In this document: positions 1-6,164 of the stretch, piece by piece
Numbering within the stretch: position 1 is the first letter of the stretch
How the letters are laid out: the number at the start of each line of letters is the position of its first letter
NCBI GenBank assembly: GCA_022361095.1
Contig: JAKSBO010000412.1
Location: forward strand, 1 to 7,351
Length of the DNA: 7,351 nucleotides
Direction of reading: 5' to 3'
From: Desulfobacterales bacterium
GTDB lineage: Bacteria > Desulfobacterota > Desulfobacteria > Desulfobacterales > Desulfobacteraceae
Translations under genes and position numbers: made by a program
Notes under the pieces: generated by a model
Seen by the model: only the letters and a program-made list of their open reading frames with translations
Database searches by the model: none
What the model was told of the DNA's origin: nothing

Positions 1-612
1 GGGCAGGTAATAGCCATAGAACTCATGGATATTGGTGTGTATGCTCTGCTGGAGAAGCTGGAATACGGGATTGCCGGACATGGTGCCGATATAGGCGTGC
101 ATGGCTTCATCGATTTTTAAAAACCCTTCCCAGTCCCCGTTTTCATAATGCTGCCGGGCCTGTTCGTAAAGGTCTTCCATGGTTTCAATGTCCCCGGGCG
201 TGGCCCGCTGGGCAGCCAGTTCCACAGTGGCTCCCTCCATTTTGATCCTGAATTCGGCCAAATGGTCCGGAGACACCTTGCCTGAACGGATCAGCAAATC
301 AAGGGACTGCATCACGGGTTCCGCATCAATCTGCTTGACATAGGCACCGCCGGCAACGCCGAGTTTTATGCGGATCAGGCCCTTTTGCTCCAGAACGCGA
401 AGGGCTTCCCGCAGGGTTCCCCGGCTGGTGTTGAACATCTCTTTAAGTTCCCGTTCCGCAGGCAGCCGGGTACCGGGTTCAAGCCGGCCGTTTAAGATAG
501 CCTCTTCTATCTGCTCTACAACATCCTGGAACACCCGGCTTTGTTTGGCCGTTTTAAAAATGGATGCCATTTTATTGCCGGTCTGATGGGCTGTGGTGGT
601 TTTCTTTCGCAT
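1..612 (-). CDS. GntR-family transcriptional regulator, FadR/FCD subfamily (3' end outside window)
   Basis: Ligand-responsive DNA-binding repressor or activator of the GntR superfamily. My reverse-strand translation gives 204 residues open to the window edge. The N-terminal winged helix spans about residues 22-92 and carries the family pattern: EAILNGRLEPGTRLPAEREL (35-54), then TSRGTLREALRVLEQKGLI (62-80). The effector domain begins near residue 100 as an FCD-type helical bundle, with FRIKMEGATVELAA (121-134) and a D168-x3-H172 pair (DEAMH) that fits the start of the usual Asp/His metal or carboxylate ligand set; the later His ligands lie beyond the edge. FCD members normally have 220-250 residues, so about 20-45 are missing. 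The start is uncertain: ATG at 612 gives a basic 14-residue extension, ATG at 570 gives the more typical N-terminus MASIFKTAKQ, and neither has a clear Shine-Dalgarno. It lies 50 bases downstream of ygiQ on the same strand. The effector cannot be deduced; FadR-type relatives often sense organic acids or acyl-CoAs. Confidence 0.9.
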   Translation of the reverse strand, partial: MRKKTTTAHQTGNKMASIFKTAKQSRVFQDVVEQIEEAILNGRLEPGTRLPAERELKEMFNTSRGTLREALRVLEQKGLIRIKLGVAGGAYVKQIDAEPVMQSLDLLIRSGKVSPDHLAEFRIKMEGATVELAAQRATPGDIETMEDLYEQARQHYENGDWEGFLKIDEAMHAYIGTMSGNPVFQLLQQSIHTNIHEFYGYYLP

Positions 613-647
613 ATGCGTGTTAAATCATTTTGCGGGTGCAGTGTCAA
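613..647 (-). promoter_or_regulatory. Possible promoter for the GntR-family gene
   Basis: Read on the minus strand, TTGACA (647-642) matches the -35 consensus exactly. After 17 bases it is followed by TTTAAC (624-619), a 4 of 6 match to the -10 consensus. Transcription would begin near 612, making the ATG at 612 leaderless or excluded and giving the ATG at 570 a leader of about 40 bases. The regulator could therefore be expressed independently of ygiQ. The evidence is consensus matching only. Confidence 0.35.
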
Positions 648-662
648 ATTATAAGTCGTGTG

Positions 663-2474
663 TTATTTTTTTCTTCTGGTGTGCGTTTTGCGCTGCCTGG
701 GGAGTTTGCCCTGATTCCGTTTTTGCCGAGGTTGGTTTTGGGGGCGGGGTTTTGCTTTTCGGGTGACAATCTGTTTTTGCTTTTCCTTGGCCCGGGGGTC
801 TTTTTCCACAGATACGGGTACCATGGCAAACGGGTCCATGCCGGTATAGTACATGAGCGTGGAAAAGGTCGATGGCGTGGGTGTAAAGATCTGAACCTGT
901 TCGGGTGTGATATGGAGTTCGTTCCGGGTGAAATCCTTTAACGCATTCATTTCCCTGATGGTGCATCCGGGGTGGGCCGCGATCAGGTAATAGGTCAGGT
1001 ATTGTTTTTTATTCAGTGTTTTGCAGATGCGGTCAAACCGCTGTTTGAACGCAATAAGGCTGTCCATGCCCGGTTTGCCCATGAGCGCCAGCACACCGGG
1101 CGCACAATGTTCCGGTGCCAGCTTCATCTGGCCGGAAACATGGTCTGCGGCGACCTGTTTTAAGTAGGCCTGGCCCTTTTGCCTGTCCATGAGGATCAGG
1201 TCATGGCGGATGCCTGAGTTGAGAAATACCTTTTTGACACCGGCCAGGCGGCTGAGCTCTTTGAGCAGATCCATCTGGGGGCCGTGATCCGGTGACAGGG
1301 ACGGGCATGGGGCTGGGAACAGACAGCGCCGATGGGCACAGGCGCCTTTTTTAAGTTTTTTTTCACACTCAAATCCGTACATGTTTGCCGTGGGACCGCC
1401 CAGGTCAAAGATATAGCCTTTAAAATCCTTGTCCCGGGTCATTTTTTTTGCCTCGGCAATGATGGAATTTTTGCTGCGCCATCTCACTGTCCGTCCCTGG
1501 TGAACGGTGATGGCGCAAAAATTACACTCCCCGTAACAGCCGTAATGGGTGGGAATGGAAAACCGGATGGTTTCCATGGCCCGGACATGGCCCTGGGCCC
1601 GGTAATAGGGGTGCACATCCCGCTGGAAATCCAGGTCATGAATCTCGTCCATCTCCTGGGTGGAACTGAACGGTGCCGGGGGATTTAAAACAAGAAACCG
1701 GTCTGCATGGGCCTGGCTCAGGGGCTGGGCAAGTTTGGGGTCCGTATTGTCGTAAAAGGTTTTAAAGCTTTGGATATACAGGTTCTTGTCCTTAATGACC
1801 GCTTCATAGGCGGGCAGCTTGATGCCCTTGGGTGTTTTAGCGATATAGCCCAGACCCGGAATTTGTGTGACAGGGTCTTGGCGGGGGGGATCCGTTTTCT
1901 GCCTGTTGTCTGTTTTCTGTTTATTCTTCAGGGCCCGGGCCAGCGCCACGATACTGTTATGGGCCATACCGAATAAAAGGTAGTCTGCCTTGGCATCAAA
2001 CAAAATGGCGCGTCGAATTTTATTGGACCAGAAATCATAGTGGGCAATGCGCCGGAGGCTTGCTTCAATGCCGCCCAACACAATGGGGACTGTGGGTTTG
2101 AAAAAACGCCGCACAAGATTGGTGTATACAATAACCGCCCGGTCAGGCCGCCGTGTGTTTTCGCCGCCGGGCGTGTAGTCATCCCGCTTTCGCCGTTTTT
2201 TAGATGCCGTGTAGTTGGCCACCATGGAATCCACGGCACCGCCGGTAATGCCCCAGAAAAGCCGGGGTTCGCCTAACCGGGAGATGTCCCGGTCGCTCTC
2301 CGTGTCCGGCTGGGCAATGATGCCCACGGTAAATCCCTTTGATTCCAGGACCCGGCCGATCAGGCCGGCCCCCATGAACGGGGAGTCAATGTATGTGTCG
2401 CCGGTGACGAGAATTACGTCAAGCCGGTCAATGCCCCGGTCATCAAGTTCTTTTCGGGTGGTGGGCAAAAACAT
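663..2474 (-). CDS. ygiQ: YgiQ-family radical SAM protein (UPF0313)
   Basis: Predicted cytosolic radical SAM enzyme of 603 residues. The N-terminal domain (about 1-290) starts with the family hallmark ILVTGDTYIDSPFMGAGLIG (21-40) and contains VLGGIEASLRRIAHYDFWSN (132-151). The radical SAM core follows, with CYGECNFC (C313, C317, C320), the CxxxCxxC ligands of the [4Fe-4S] cluster that cleaves S-adenosylmethionine. FDLGGPTANMYG (356-367) and a second cysteine set (C370, C379, C384, C390, then SPDH) are also typical of YgiQ and could hold another metal site. The C-terminus from about 560 is a very basic K/R/Q tail. Length is within the family range though shorter than the E. coli protein. The reaction and substrate are unknown. 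ATG at 2474 lies 3 bases after the exporter stop, suggesting translational coupling. Residues 185-194 contain a short repeated QKTD unit in a linker. Confidence 0.95.
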   Translation of the reverse strand: MFLPTTRKELDDRGIDRLDVILVTGDTYIDSPFMGAGLIGRVLESKGFTVGIIAQPDTESDRDISRLGEPRLFWGITGGAVDSMVANYTASKKRRKRDDYTPGGENTRRPDRAVIVYTNLVRRFFKPTVPIVLGGIEASLRRIAHYDFWSNKIRRAILFDAKADYLLFGMAHNSIVALARALKNKQKTDNRQKTDPPRQDPVTQIPGLGYIAKTPKGIKLPAYEAVIKDKNLYIQSFKTFYDNTDPKLAQPLSQAHADRFLVLNPPAPFSSTQEMDEIHDLDFQRDVHPYYRAQGHVRAMETIRFSIPTHYGCYGECNFCAITVHQGRTVRWRSKNSIIAEAKKMTRDKDFKGYIFDLGGPTANMYGFECEKKLKKGACAHRRCLFPAPCPSLSPDHGPQMDLLKELSRLAGVKKVFLNSGIRHDLILMDRQKGQAYLKQVAADHVSGQMKLAPEHCAPGVLALMGKPGMDSLIAFKQRFDRICKTLNKKQYLTYYLIAAHPGCTIREMNALKDFTRNELHITPEQVQIFTPTPSTFSTLMYYTGMDPFAMVPVSVEKDPRAKEKQKQIVTRKAKPRPQNQPRQKRNQGKLPRQRKTHTRRKK

Positions 2475-2477
2475 AAA

Positions 2478-3893
2478 TCAGCGTTCCGGGCGCGGGCCTG
2501 GTGCCGGCTCTACCCGGGCCATGGAGAAGATAATCCCCACGAGGCTGAGGATGGCAAAAATCGTAAAGGCCGTATGCATGGTTTGTAAAAATTCCGGGGC
2601 CGTGGCTGTGCTGACTTCTGCATCGCCCATGAACATACTCAGCAAAAGGGTCGTGATGGTCATGGCCGTGAGCATGCCGATGCTGCGCATGGTGGCCACA
2701 AGGCTTGAGGCAATGCCGTAATGCCTTGACTCCACAGAGCCCATGACCGTGGTCATGTTGGGTGTTGAAAATGCGGCAAATCCCAAACCCATGATCACCA
2801 GCACCACCAATACCTGCCAGGTACGGGTGTCCTGGCCGAGAAAGGCTGCAAACCCAAGGCCTGCTGCGCAGATGGCCATGCCTGCCGTGGATAGTTTGGA
2901 CGCAGAGAATTTGTCTGAAAGTGTGCCGGATAACGGTGAAAGCACCGCCTGGATAACCGGTTGGGCAATGAGCACAAAACCTGTGGCCTGGGCGGACATG
3001 CCTTTGACCACCTGCAGGTATAATGAAAAGAAAAATGTAAGCCCGAATGAGGCGGCATAGTTGATCCATGTGGCAATGTTGCTGAATGCAAAGACCCGGT
3101 TGTTCAGCACCAGGCGGATGTCCAGGATGGGGGAGAGGTGCCTGTACTCAAAAATTGAAAAGCAAACCATGAAAACCATACCGGCTGCCATCAGGTGCGG
3201 TGCCCAGGTCCGGCTTTCAAGGTGGGAGACCCCGACGATCAGGCAGGAGAGCGCTGCCATGTAAATAAGGCTGCCCATCCAGTCAAAGGATTCCCCTTCA
3301 GCCCCCTTCCACTCTCCCCTAAGCCGGGCCAGGGTCAGAATCAGGGCGGCCAGGGCCAGGGGGACAGAGGCAAAAAAGATCCACTGCCAGCCCAGCCAGG
3401 CGATCATGAGTCCGGCCAGGGTGGGGCCGGCGGACAAGCCTAAATAGACACAGGCCACAATAATCCCCATGGCTTTGCCCCGTTTTTCCTTGGGGACTAC
3501 AGAAGAGAGAATGGCTACGGAAGTAGAGACTGTGCATGATACGCCAATGCCCTGCAAAAACCGGACGGCAATGAAGATGTCAATGGACGGGGAAAAGGGC
3601 AGCAGGATTGTGGCAAAGGCAAATAAGGCCACACCTGAAACAAAGATTTTTTTTCTGCCCATGATGTCTGCCAGCCGGCCGACGGGAAGAAGAAACAGGG
3701 TGACGGCCAGCATATAGACCATTTCCACCAGGGCCAGAGAGACGGCACTGGCACCGTAAAACCGGCCAATGGCGGGAAGGGCCACGCCAACCGCGGACAT
3801 CATGAACGGTGCCAGAAATTGGACCGCAGAGACAATAAATATGGTGTGGCCGGTAAAAATTGGGGGCTGGGGGTTGCTTTTACTGCTGTTCAT
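2478..3893 (-). CDS. Major facilitator superfamily drug:H+ antiporter, DHA2 type (14 TM helices)
   Basis: Inner-membrane exporter of 471 residues, predicted to expel hydrophobic or amphiphilic compounds in exchange for protons. Hydrophobic stretches cover nearly the whole chain and are consistent with 14 helices. Signature elements: motif A between TM2 and TM3, GRLADIMGRKK (72-82); the RFLQGIG segment in TM4 (111-117); and the antiporter motif C in TM5, GLSAGPTLAG (152-161). A second motif A-like loop, SGTLSDKFSASKL (322-334), marks the C-terminal half. I chose ATG at 3893 because AAGGTGG sits 5 bases upstream (3905-3899); a GTG at 3902 would add three residues but has no properly spaced ribosome binding site. 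It has its own promoter and palindrome cluster, is divergent from the tetR operon, and its stop is 3 bases from ygiQ. The substrate cannot be deduced; export of a product or toxin linked to the divergent acyltransferase/methyltransferase operon is inference. Confidence 0.93.
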   Translation of the reverse strand: MNSSKSNPQPPIFTGHTIFIVSAVQFLAPFMMSAVGVALPAIGRFYGASAVSLALVEMVYMLAVTLFLLPVGRLADIMGRKKIFVSGVALFAFATILLPFSPSIDIFIAVRFLQGIGVSCTVSTSVAILSSVVPKEKRGKAMGIIVACVYLGLSAGPTLAGLMIAWLGWQWIFFASVPLALAALILTLARLRGEWKGAEGESFDWMGSLIYMAALSCLIVGVSHLESRTWAPHLMAAGMVFMVCFSIFEYRHLSPILDIRLVLNNRVFAFSNIATWINYAASFGLTFFFSLYLQVVKGMSAQATGFVLIAQPVIQAVLSPLSGTLSDKFSASKLSTAGMAICAAGLGFAAFLGQDTRTWQVLVVLVIMGLGFAAFSTPNMTTVMGSVESRHYGIASSLVATMRSIGMLTAMTITTLLLSMFMGDAEVSTATAPEFLQTMHTAFTIFAILSLVGIIFSMARVEPAPGPRPER

Positions 3894-3916
3894 TTCTCCC
3901 ACCTTCCGGCATTGTC

Positions 3917-3945
3917 ATTGATTTATCAATTATTGATCCGTCAAT
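3917..3945. promoter_or_regulatory. Palindrome cluster, probable operator of the exporter gene
   Basis: Four copies of the same 5-6 bp half site lie in 29 bases: ATTGAT (3917-3922), ATCAAT (3925-3930), ATTGAT (3932-3937) and GTCAAT (3940-3945). The first pair forms ATTGATTTATCAAT and the second forms ATCAATTATTGAT, both perfect dyads apart from the centre. The cluster overlaps the -10 element and predicted start of exporter transcription, where a bound dimer would block RNA polymerase. Short AT-rich dyads of this kind fit MarR- or TetR-type proteins; the regulator is not identified. The sequence differs from the inverted repeat in front of tetR. Confidence 0.5.
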
Positions 3946-3970
3946 ATAAGAAACGGGTTCAGGAAGTCAA
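3943..3970 (-). promoter_or_regulatory. Sigma70-like promoter of the exporter/ygiQ transcript
   Basis: Read on the minus strand, TTGACT (3970-3965; 5 of 6 to consensus) is followed after 16 bases by TATATT (3948-3943; 5 of 6). The predicted start near 3936 leaves a leader of about 43 bases before ATG 3893. The same transcript probably carries ygiQ, since only 3 bases separate the two genes. This is the best-matched promoter in the window. Confidence 0.55.
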
Positions 3971-4026
3971 GGGCATATGACGCCCTCCATTAGGAATGTG
4001 GACGGTATCCATTCACAGCCATGGCT

Positions 4027-4051
4027 GGCCCGGTCTATCAATACCAGGGCC
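4027..4051. repeat. Imperfect hairpin in the intergenic region
   Basis: GGCCCGGT (4027-4034) can pair with ACC-A-GGGCC (4043-4051), with one bulged A and an 8-base loop CTATCAAT. There is no T-run on either side, so it is not a typical intrinsic terminator, and no function is evident. Confidence 0.3.
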
Positions 4052-4080
4052 GAATTCACGACAAACCTTGCAAGTGACGC

Positions 4081-4114
4081 AACAATTTATCAAAGTTTTC
4101 ATAAAAAAATTGTT
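4081..4114. repeat. AT-rich inverted repeat upstream of the tetR promoter
   Basis: AACAATTT (4081-4088) and AAATTGTT (4107-4114) are exact reverse complements separated by 18 bases. The repeat ends about 20 bases before the TTGACA element, a place where an activator or a second repressor dimer could bind. AT-rich sequence gives such dyads by chance fairly easily. Confidence 0.35.
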
Positions 4115-4133
4115 CTGAAAGCGTTGATTTCGG

Positions 4134-4162
4134 TTGACAAACCCGGGACTATTTGGTTAAGT
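4134..4162 (+). promoter_or_regulatory. Possible promoter of the tetR operon
   Basis: TTGACA (4134-4139) matches the -35 consensus exactly. The hexamer at 17 bases spacing, TTAAGT (4157-4162), is a weak -10 match (3 of 6). Its last two bases overlap the left arm of the inverted repeat at 4161-4191, so a protein bound there would cover the -10 and start site. Transcription would start near 4169, after the GTG at 4161, which supports the ATG at 4203 as tetR start. Confidence 0.4.
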
Positions 4163-4191
4163 GAACATGTACGCTAAGAGTTCATGTTCAC
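4161..4191. promoter_or_regulatory. Perfect 9-bp inverted repeat, probable TetR operator
   Basis: GTGAACATG (4161-4169) and CATGTTCAC (4183-4191) are exact reverse complements with a 13-base spacer. The 22-bp centre-to-centre spacing, about two helical turns, places both arms on one face of the DNA. The repeat lies downstream of a TTGACA element and 11 bases before the ATG at 4203 of the TetR-family gene. That is the classical place for autorepression, and a perfect 18-bp match is unlikely by chance. Binding by the adjacent TetR protein is inference. As RNA the repeat could also fold into a 9-bp stem near the ribosome binding site. Confidence 0.6.
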
Positions 4192-4202
4192 AATCGGTGG
4201 CT

Positions 4203-4817
4203 ATGACGGAAAAACAAAGAAAAACTCACAGGCAGATGCAAAAAGAGGATACCAGAAGGATAATTCTGGATTCAGCCTATCACCTGTTTGCCGAAAAAGG
4301 GTATGCCAAGACAACGATGCGCTCCCTGGCAAAGCAAGCAGGCGTGGGCCTGGGCACCATCTCTAAACATTTTCCCGATAAACCTTCACTGCTTGCTGCC
4401 GCATTTCAGGAGGATATAGGTCAAATCGTTCAGGATTCCCTGGTTTCTCTTCCTGGGAACGGTTTAGTAAACCAGTTGCTTCATATCGTTGAAAACATCT
4501 ATGCCTTTTATGCGGCACAACCCAATGTTTCCCGTGCGCTGATTAAAGAGGTTTTATTTCTGGGCGGTGCGTATGGGAAGGCTCTTGATGCCCAGGTATA
4601 TGAATTGCTGGGAAAAATTGAAGGTCTAATTGAAACTGCCAAAGCAGATGGCGAGATTGGACCTGAAATCAATATTGAAGCCGGAGCCCATGCTTTCTGG
4701 TCTTTCTATTTTATGGTGCTTATTGTGGGGCTTAAAGAACCGGTCTTCGATAAAGACCGGCAATTGAAGGTTTTGAAAAATCTTCTGGTACAACATTTTT
4801 ACGGACGGGAAGGATAG
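4203..4817 (+). CDS. TetR/AcrR-family transcriptional repressor
   Basis: Cytoplasmic dimeric repressor, predicted to release DNA when a small ligand fills its C-terminal pocket. From ATG 4203 it has 204 residues, normal for the family. The DNA-binding domain is clear: RIILDSAYHLFAEKGYAKTT (19-38), then the helix-turn-helix MRSLAKQAGVGLGTISKHF (39-57) and PDKPSLL (58-64). The rest (about 75-200) is helical and divergent, as expected for a ligand domain; it contains an aromatic segment HAFWSFYFMVLIVGL (163-177). The frame is open back to a GTG at 4161, which would place the inverted repeat inside the coding region; ATG 4203, preceded by GGTGG at a short 2-base spacing, is preferred. An ATG at 4236 (residue 12), preceded by AGG, is also possible. 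Its stop lies 3 bases before the acyltransferase start, so it probably controls the operon it heads. Confidence 0.93.
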   Translation: MTEKQRKTHRQMQKEDTRRIILDSAYHLFAEKGYAKTTMRSLAKQAGVGLGTISKHFPDKPSLLAAAFQEDIGQIVQDSLVSLPGNGLVNQLLHIVENIYAFYAAQPNVSRALIKEVLFLGGAYGKALDAQVYELLGKIEGLIETAKADGEIGPEINIEAGAHAFWSFYFMVLIVGLKEPVFDKDRQLKVLKNLLVQHFYGREG

Positions 4818-4820
4818 GCT
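4807..4820 (+). promoter_or_regulatory. Ribosome binding site that fixes a TTG start
   Basis: GGGAAGGA (4807-4814) ends 6 bases before TTG 4821, ideal spacing. The only nearby ATG in frame (4839) lies 24 bases after the motif and has no motif of its own. The site lies within the last tetR codons, so acyltransferase translation is probably coupled to termination on tetR. Confidence 0.6.
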
Positions 4821-6164
4821 TTGAACCCCTTTACCATCATGAAAAAAACAAACCGAATCCCGTTCCGGTTTTCAGACGGGATAAATTATTTTGCATCGGA
4901 TGCCTATGTCCCTGAAATCCATTTGATCATACATTTTGAGTCTAAAATAGAGGTGCCGAGACTGCAAAAAGCGCTGCGGCTGCTTCTCGACACCGAGCCG
5001 GTTCTGGGATGCCGGTTTGTTGAAAACCTATGGAAAGCCTTTTGGGAACCCATTCCGGAAAATGAACTGGACAAGGCAAAACTTCTGGAAAGAAAATCCG
5101 GCTCCCTGCCGGAACAGGAGGAGGCATTAAACAAGTTTTACGGGGAATCAATCGACGGTTTATCGGGCCCTCAACTCAAGGCCATGCTCTTTTCCCGGCA
5201 GAGCGGGGATCGTCTGGTGCTGAAGATCAACCATCTTGTCTGCGATGCCGGCGGATTCAAGGAGGTGCTCTACCGGTTATCCTCAATATACACCAAATTG
5301 GCATCCGATCCTGATTTCAGACCGGAGGTTCGGAACGGTTCCCGCAGTCTGGGTCAAGTCTACCGGAATTTCACCCCCTTTGCCAGGCTCGGTATTTTCC
5401 ATAGAGGACTCAAGGAGCTTTTTCGTGCCGCAAACCCGTCACAATCCCAACAATATCCAGCCGTGAAAGAGAGGCAGGGGCCGGTTTATTTCCAATTCAA
5501 GCATTTTTCCCGTGATCGGTCCGCGCAGGTAATGGACTATGCGCGACAACATGATGCCACACTGAACGATGTGGTTGTCACGGCGGTGTTCAGAGCCATT
5601 GCCAGGCAGGCCGGCTGGGAGGTGAATAAAGCCGGGGCCATGCGAATTAATGGAACCGTTGATCTCAGGCGGTATCTTCCGTCTGGAAAGGCAGATGCCC
5701 TGTGTATGCTGTCCGGAGTTTATTCGGTGGTTATGGAAGATTCTGTTGATGACCGTTTCGAAGATACCCTGTTGAAAATTCGATTGAAGATCAACGAGCA
5801 AAAGGAAAATTATTTCGGCCTGGGTATCATGCTGGTGCTCTATTGCATGCTGTCCCCTTATCCCTTTTTCATAAAAAAAAGAGCGGTAAAAAAACAATGG
5901 CGTGACAACCTGGATAAGGGCAGGGTCCCGCCCGGCATGACAAACTTAGGCCGTATAGACCATAAAAAAACGGGGTTTGGCGGGGCCGGAGTCCAAAGTG
6001 CCTATATGGCGGCCCCGGCCTGCTGCCCGCCCTGGTTTTCCTGCGGGCTGTCGGAATTTTCAGGCACGCTTACCCTAAGCACCGGGTTTTATCCGTCGTC
6101 CATTCCCGCCGGGCAAATTAAAGATTTTTTTAAACTCGTTGATGAAGAACTTCCTGGTAAGTGA
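4821..6164 (+). CDS. Condensation-domain-like acyltransferase (WES/PapA/alcohol acetyltransferase superfamily)
   Basis: Stand-alone protein of 447 residues with the chloramphenicol-acetyltransferase-like fold of NRPS condensation domains, PapA acyltransferases and wax ester synthases. It should transfer an acyl group from CoA or a carrier to an alcohol or amine. Visible elements: N-terminal beta strand PEIHLIIHFESKI (31-43) and helix VPRLQKALRLLLDTEPVLGCRF (45-66); the active-site region INHLVCDAGGFKEVL (136-150), where H138 and D142 match the second His and the Asp of HHxxxDG but the first His is Asn and an Ala precedes the Gly; ATLNDVVVTAVFRAIARQ (246-263); RINGTVDLRRYLP (275-287); and TNLGRID (374-380), like the conserved SNxG strand. 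A hydrophobic stretch (332-350) may contact membrane. The C-terminal part is cysteine-rich (C401, C402, C408). It starts with TTG. The donor and acceptor are unknown; methylation by the next gene product suggests a shared substrate. Confidence 0.82.
   Translation: MNPFTIMKKTNRIPFRFSDGINYFASDAYVPEIHLIIHFESKIEVPRLQKALRLLLDTEPVLGCRFVENLWKAFWEPIPENELDKAKLLERKSGSLPEQEEALNKFYGESIDGLSGPQLKAMLFSRQSGDRLVLKINHLVCDAGGFKEVLYRLSSIYTKLASDPDFRPEVRNGSRSLGQVYRNFTPFARLGIFHRGLKELFRAANPSQSQQYPAVKERQGPVYFQFKHFSRDRSAQVMDYARQHDATLNDVVVTAVFRAIARQAGWEVNKAGAMRINGTVDLRRYLPSGKADALCMLSGVYSVVMEDSVDDRFEDTLLKIRLKINEQKENYFGLGIMLVLYCMLSPYPFFIKKRAVKKQWRDNLDKGRVPPGMTNLGRIDHKKTGFGGAGVQSAYMAAPACCPPWFSCGLSEFSGTLTLSTGFYPSSIPAGQIKDFFKLVDEELPGK

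Larger units (their letters stand above)
3894..4202. other. Divergent intergenic regulatory region
   Basis: About 310 bases without a convincing gene separate the exporter (minus) from tetR (plus). In order it contains the exporter ribosome binding site, the ATTGAT palindrome cluster, the exporter promoter, a stretch (about 3971-4080) in which only a hairpin at 4027-4051 stands out, an AT-rich dyad at 4081-4114, a TTGACA element at 4134 and the inverted repeat at 4161-4191. The dense regulatory elements at both ends fit separate control of the two divergent transcripts. The middle 100 bases have no function that I can assign. Confidence 0.7.

Noticed and set aside
663..790. G/T-rich low-complexity stretch near the ygiQ stop
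   Set aside because: It is explained by the Lys/Arg/Gln-rich C-terminal tail of YgiQ read on the other strand, not by a repeat element.
630..2276. Several plus-strand open frames of 60-118 codons across the ygiQ gene
   Set aside because: They are antisense to a gene with clear family motifs, have repetitive or Cys/Phe-rich unlikely composition, and match no domain.
2215..3717. Plus-strand frames of up to 168 codons opposite the exporter gene
   Set aside because: They are reverse-strand shadows of membrane-helix codons; Met/Ser/Arg-rich composition and lack of motifs indicate they are not real genes.
4013..4102. Minus-strand 29-codon frame with a cysteine cluster (CCVTCKVC)
   Set aside because: The four cysteines look metal-site-like, but the frame is very short, has no ribosome binding site, and lies in regulatory sequence. 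Chance is the simpler explanation unless conservation is shown.
3977..4177. Plus-strand open frame of 66 codons in the divergent intergenic region
   Set aside because: It would run through the AT-rich dyad, the tetR TTGACA element and the left arm of the inverted repeat, has only a weak ribosome binding site, shows no recognisable domain and overlaps the tetR region. A decayed gene fragment cannot be excluded.
4161..4202. GTG 4161 as the tetR start
   Set aside because: It would encode 14 extra residues unlike TetR N-termini and place the perfect inverted repeat and the predicted transcription start inside the gene. ATG 4203 fits better.
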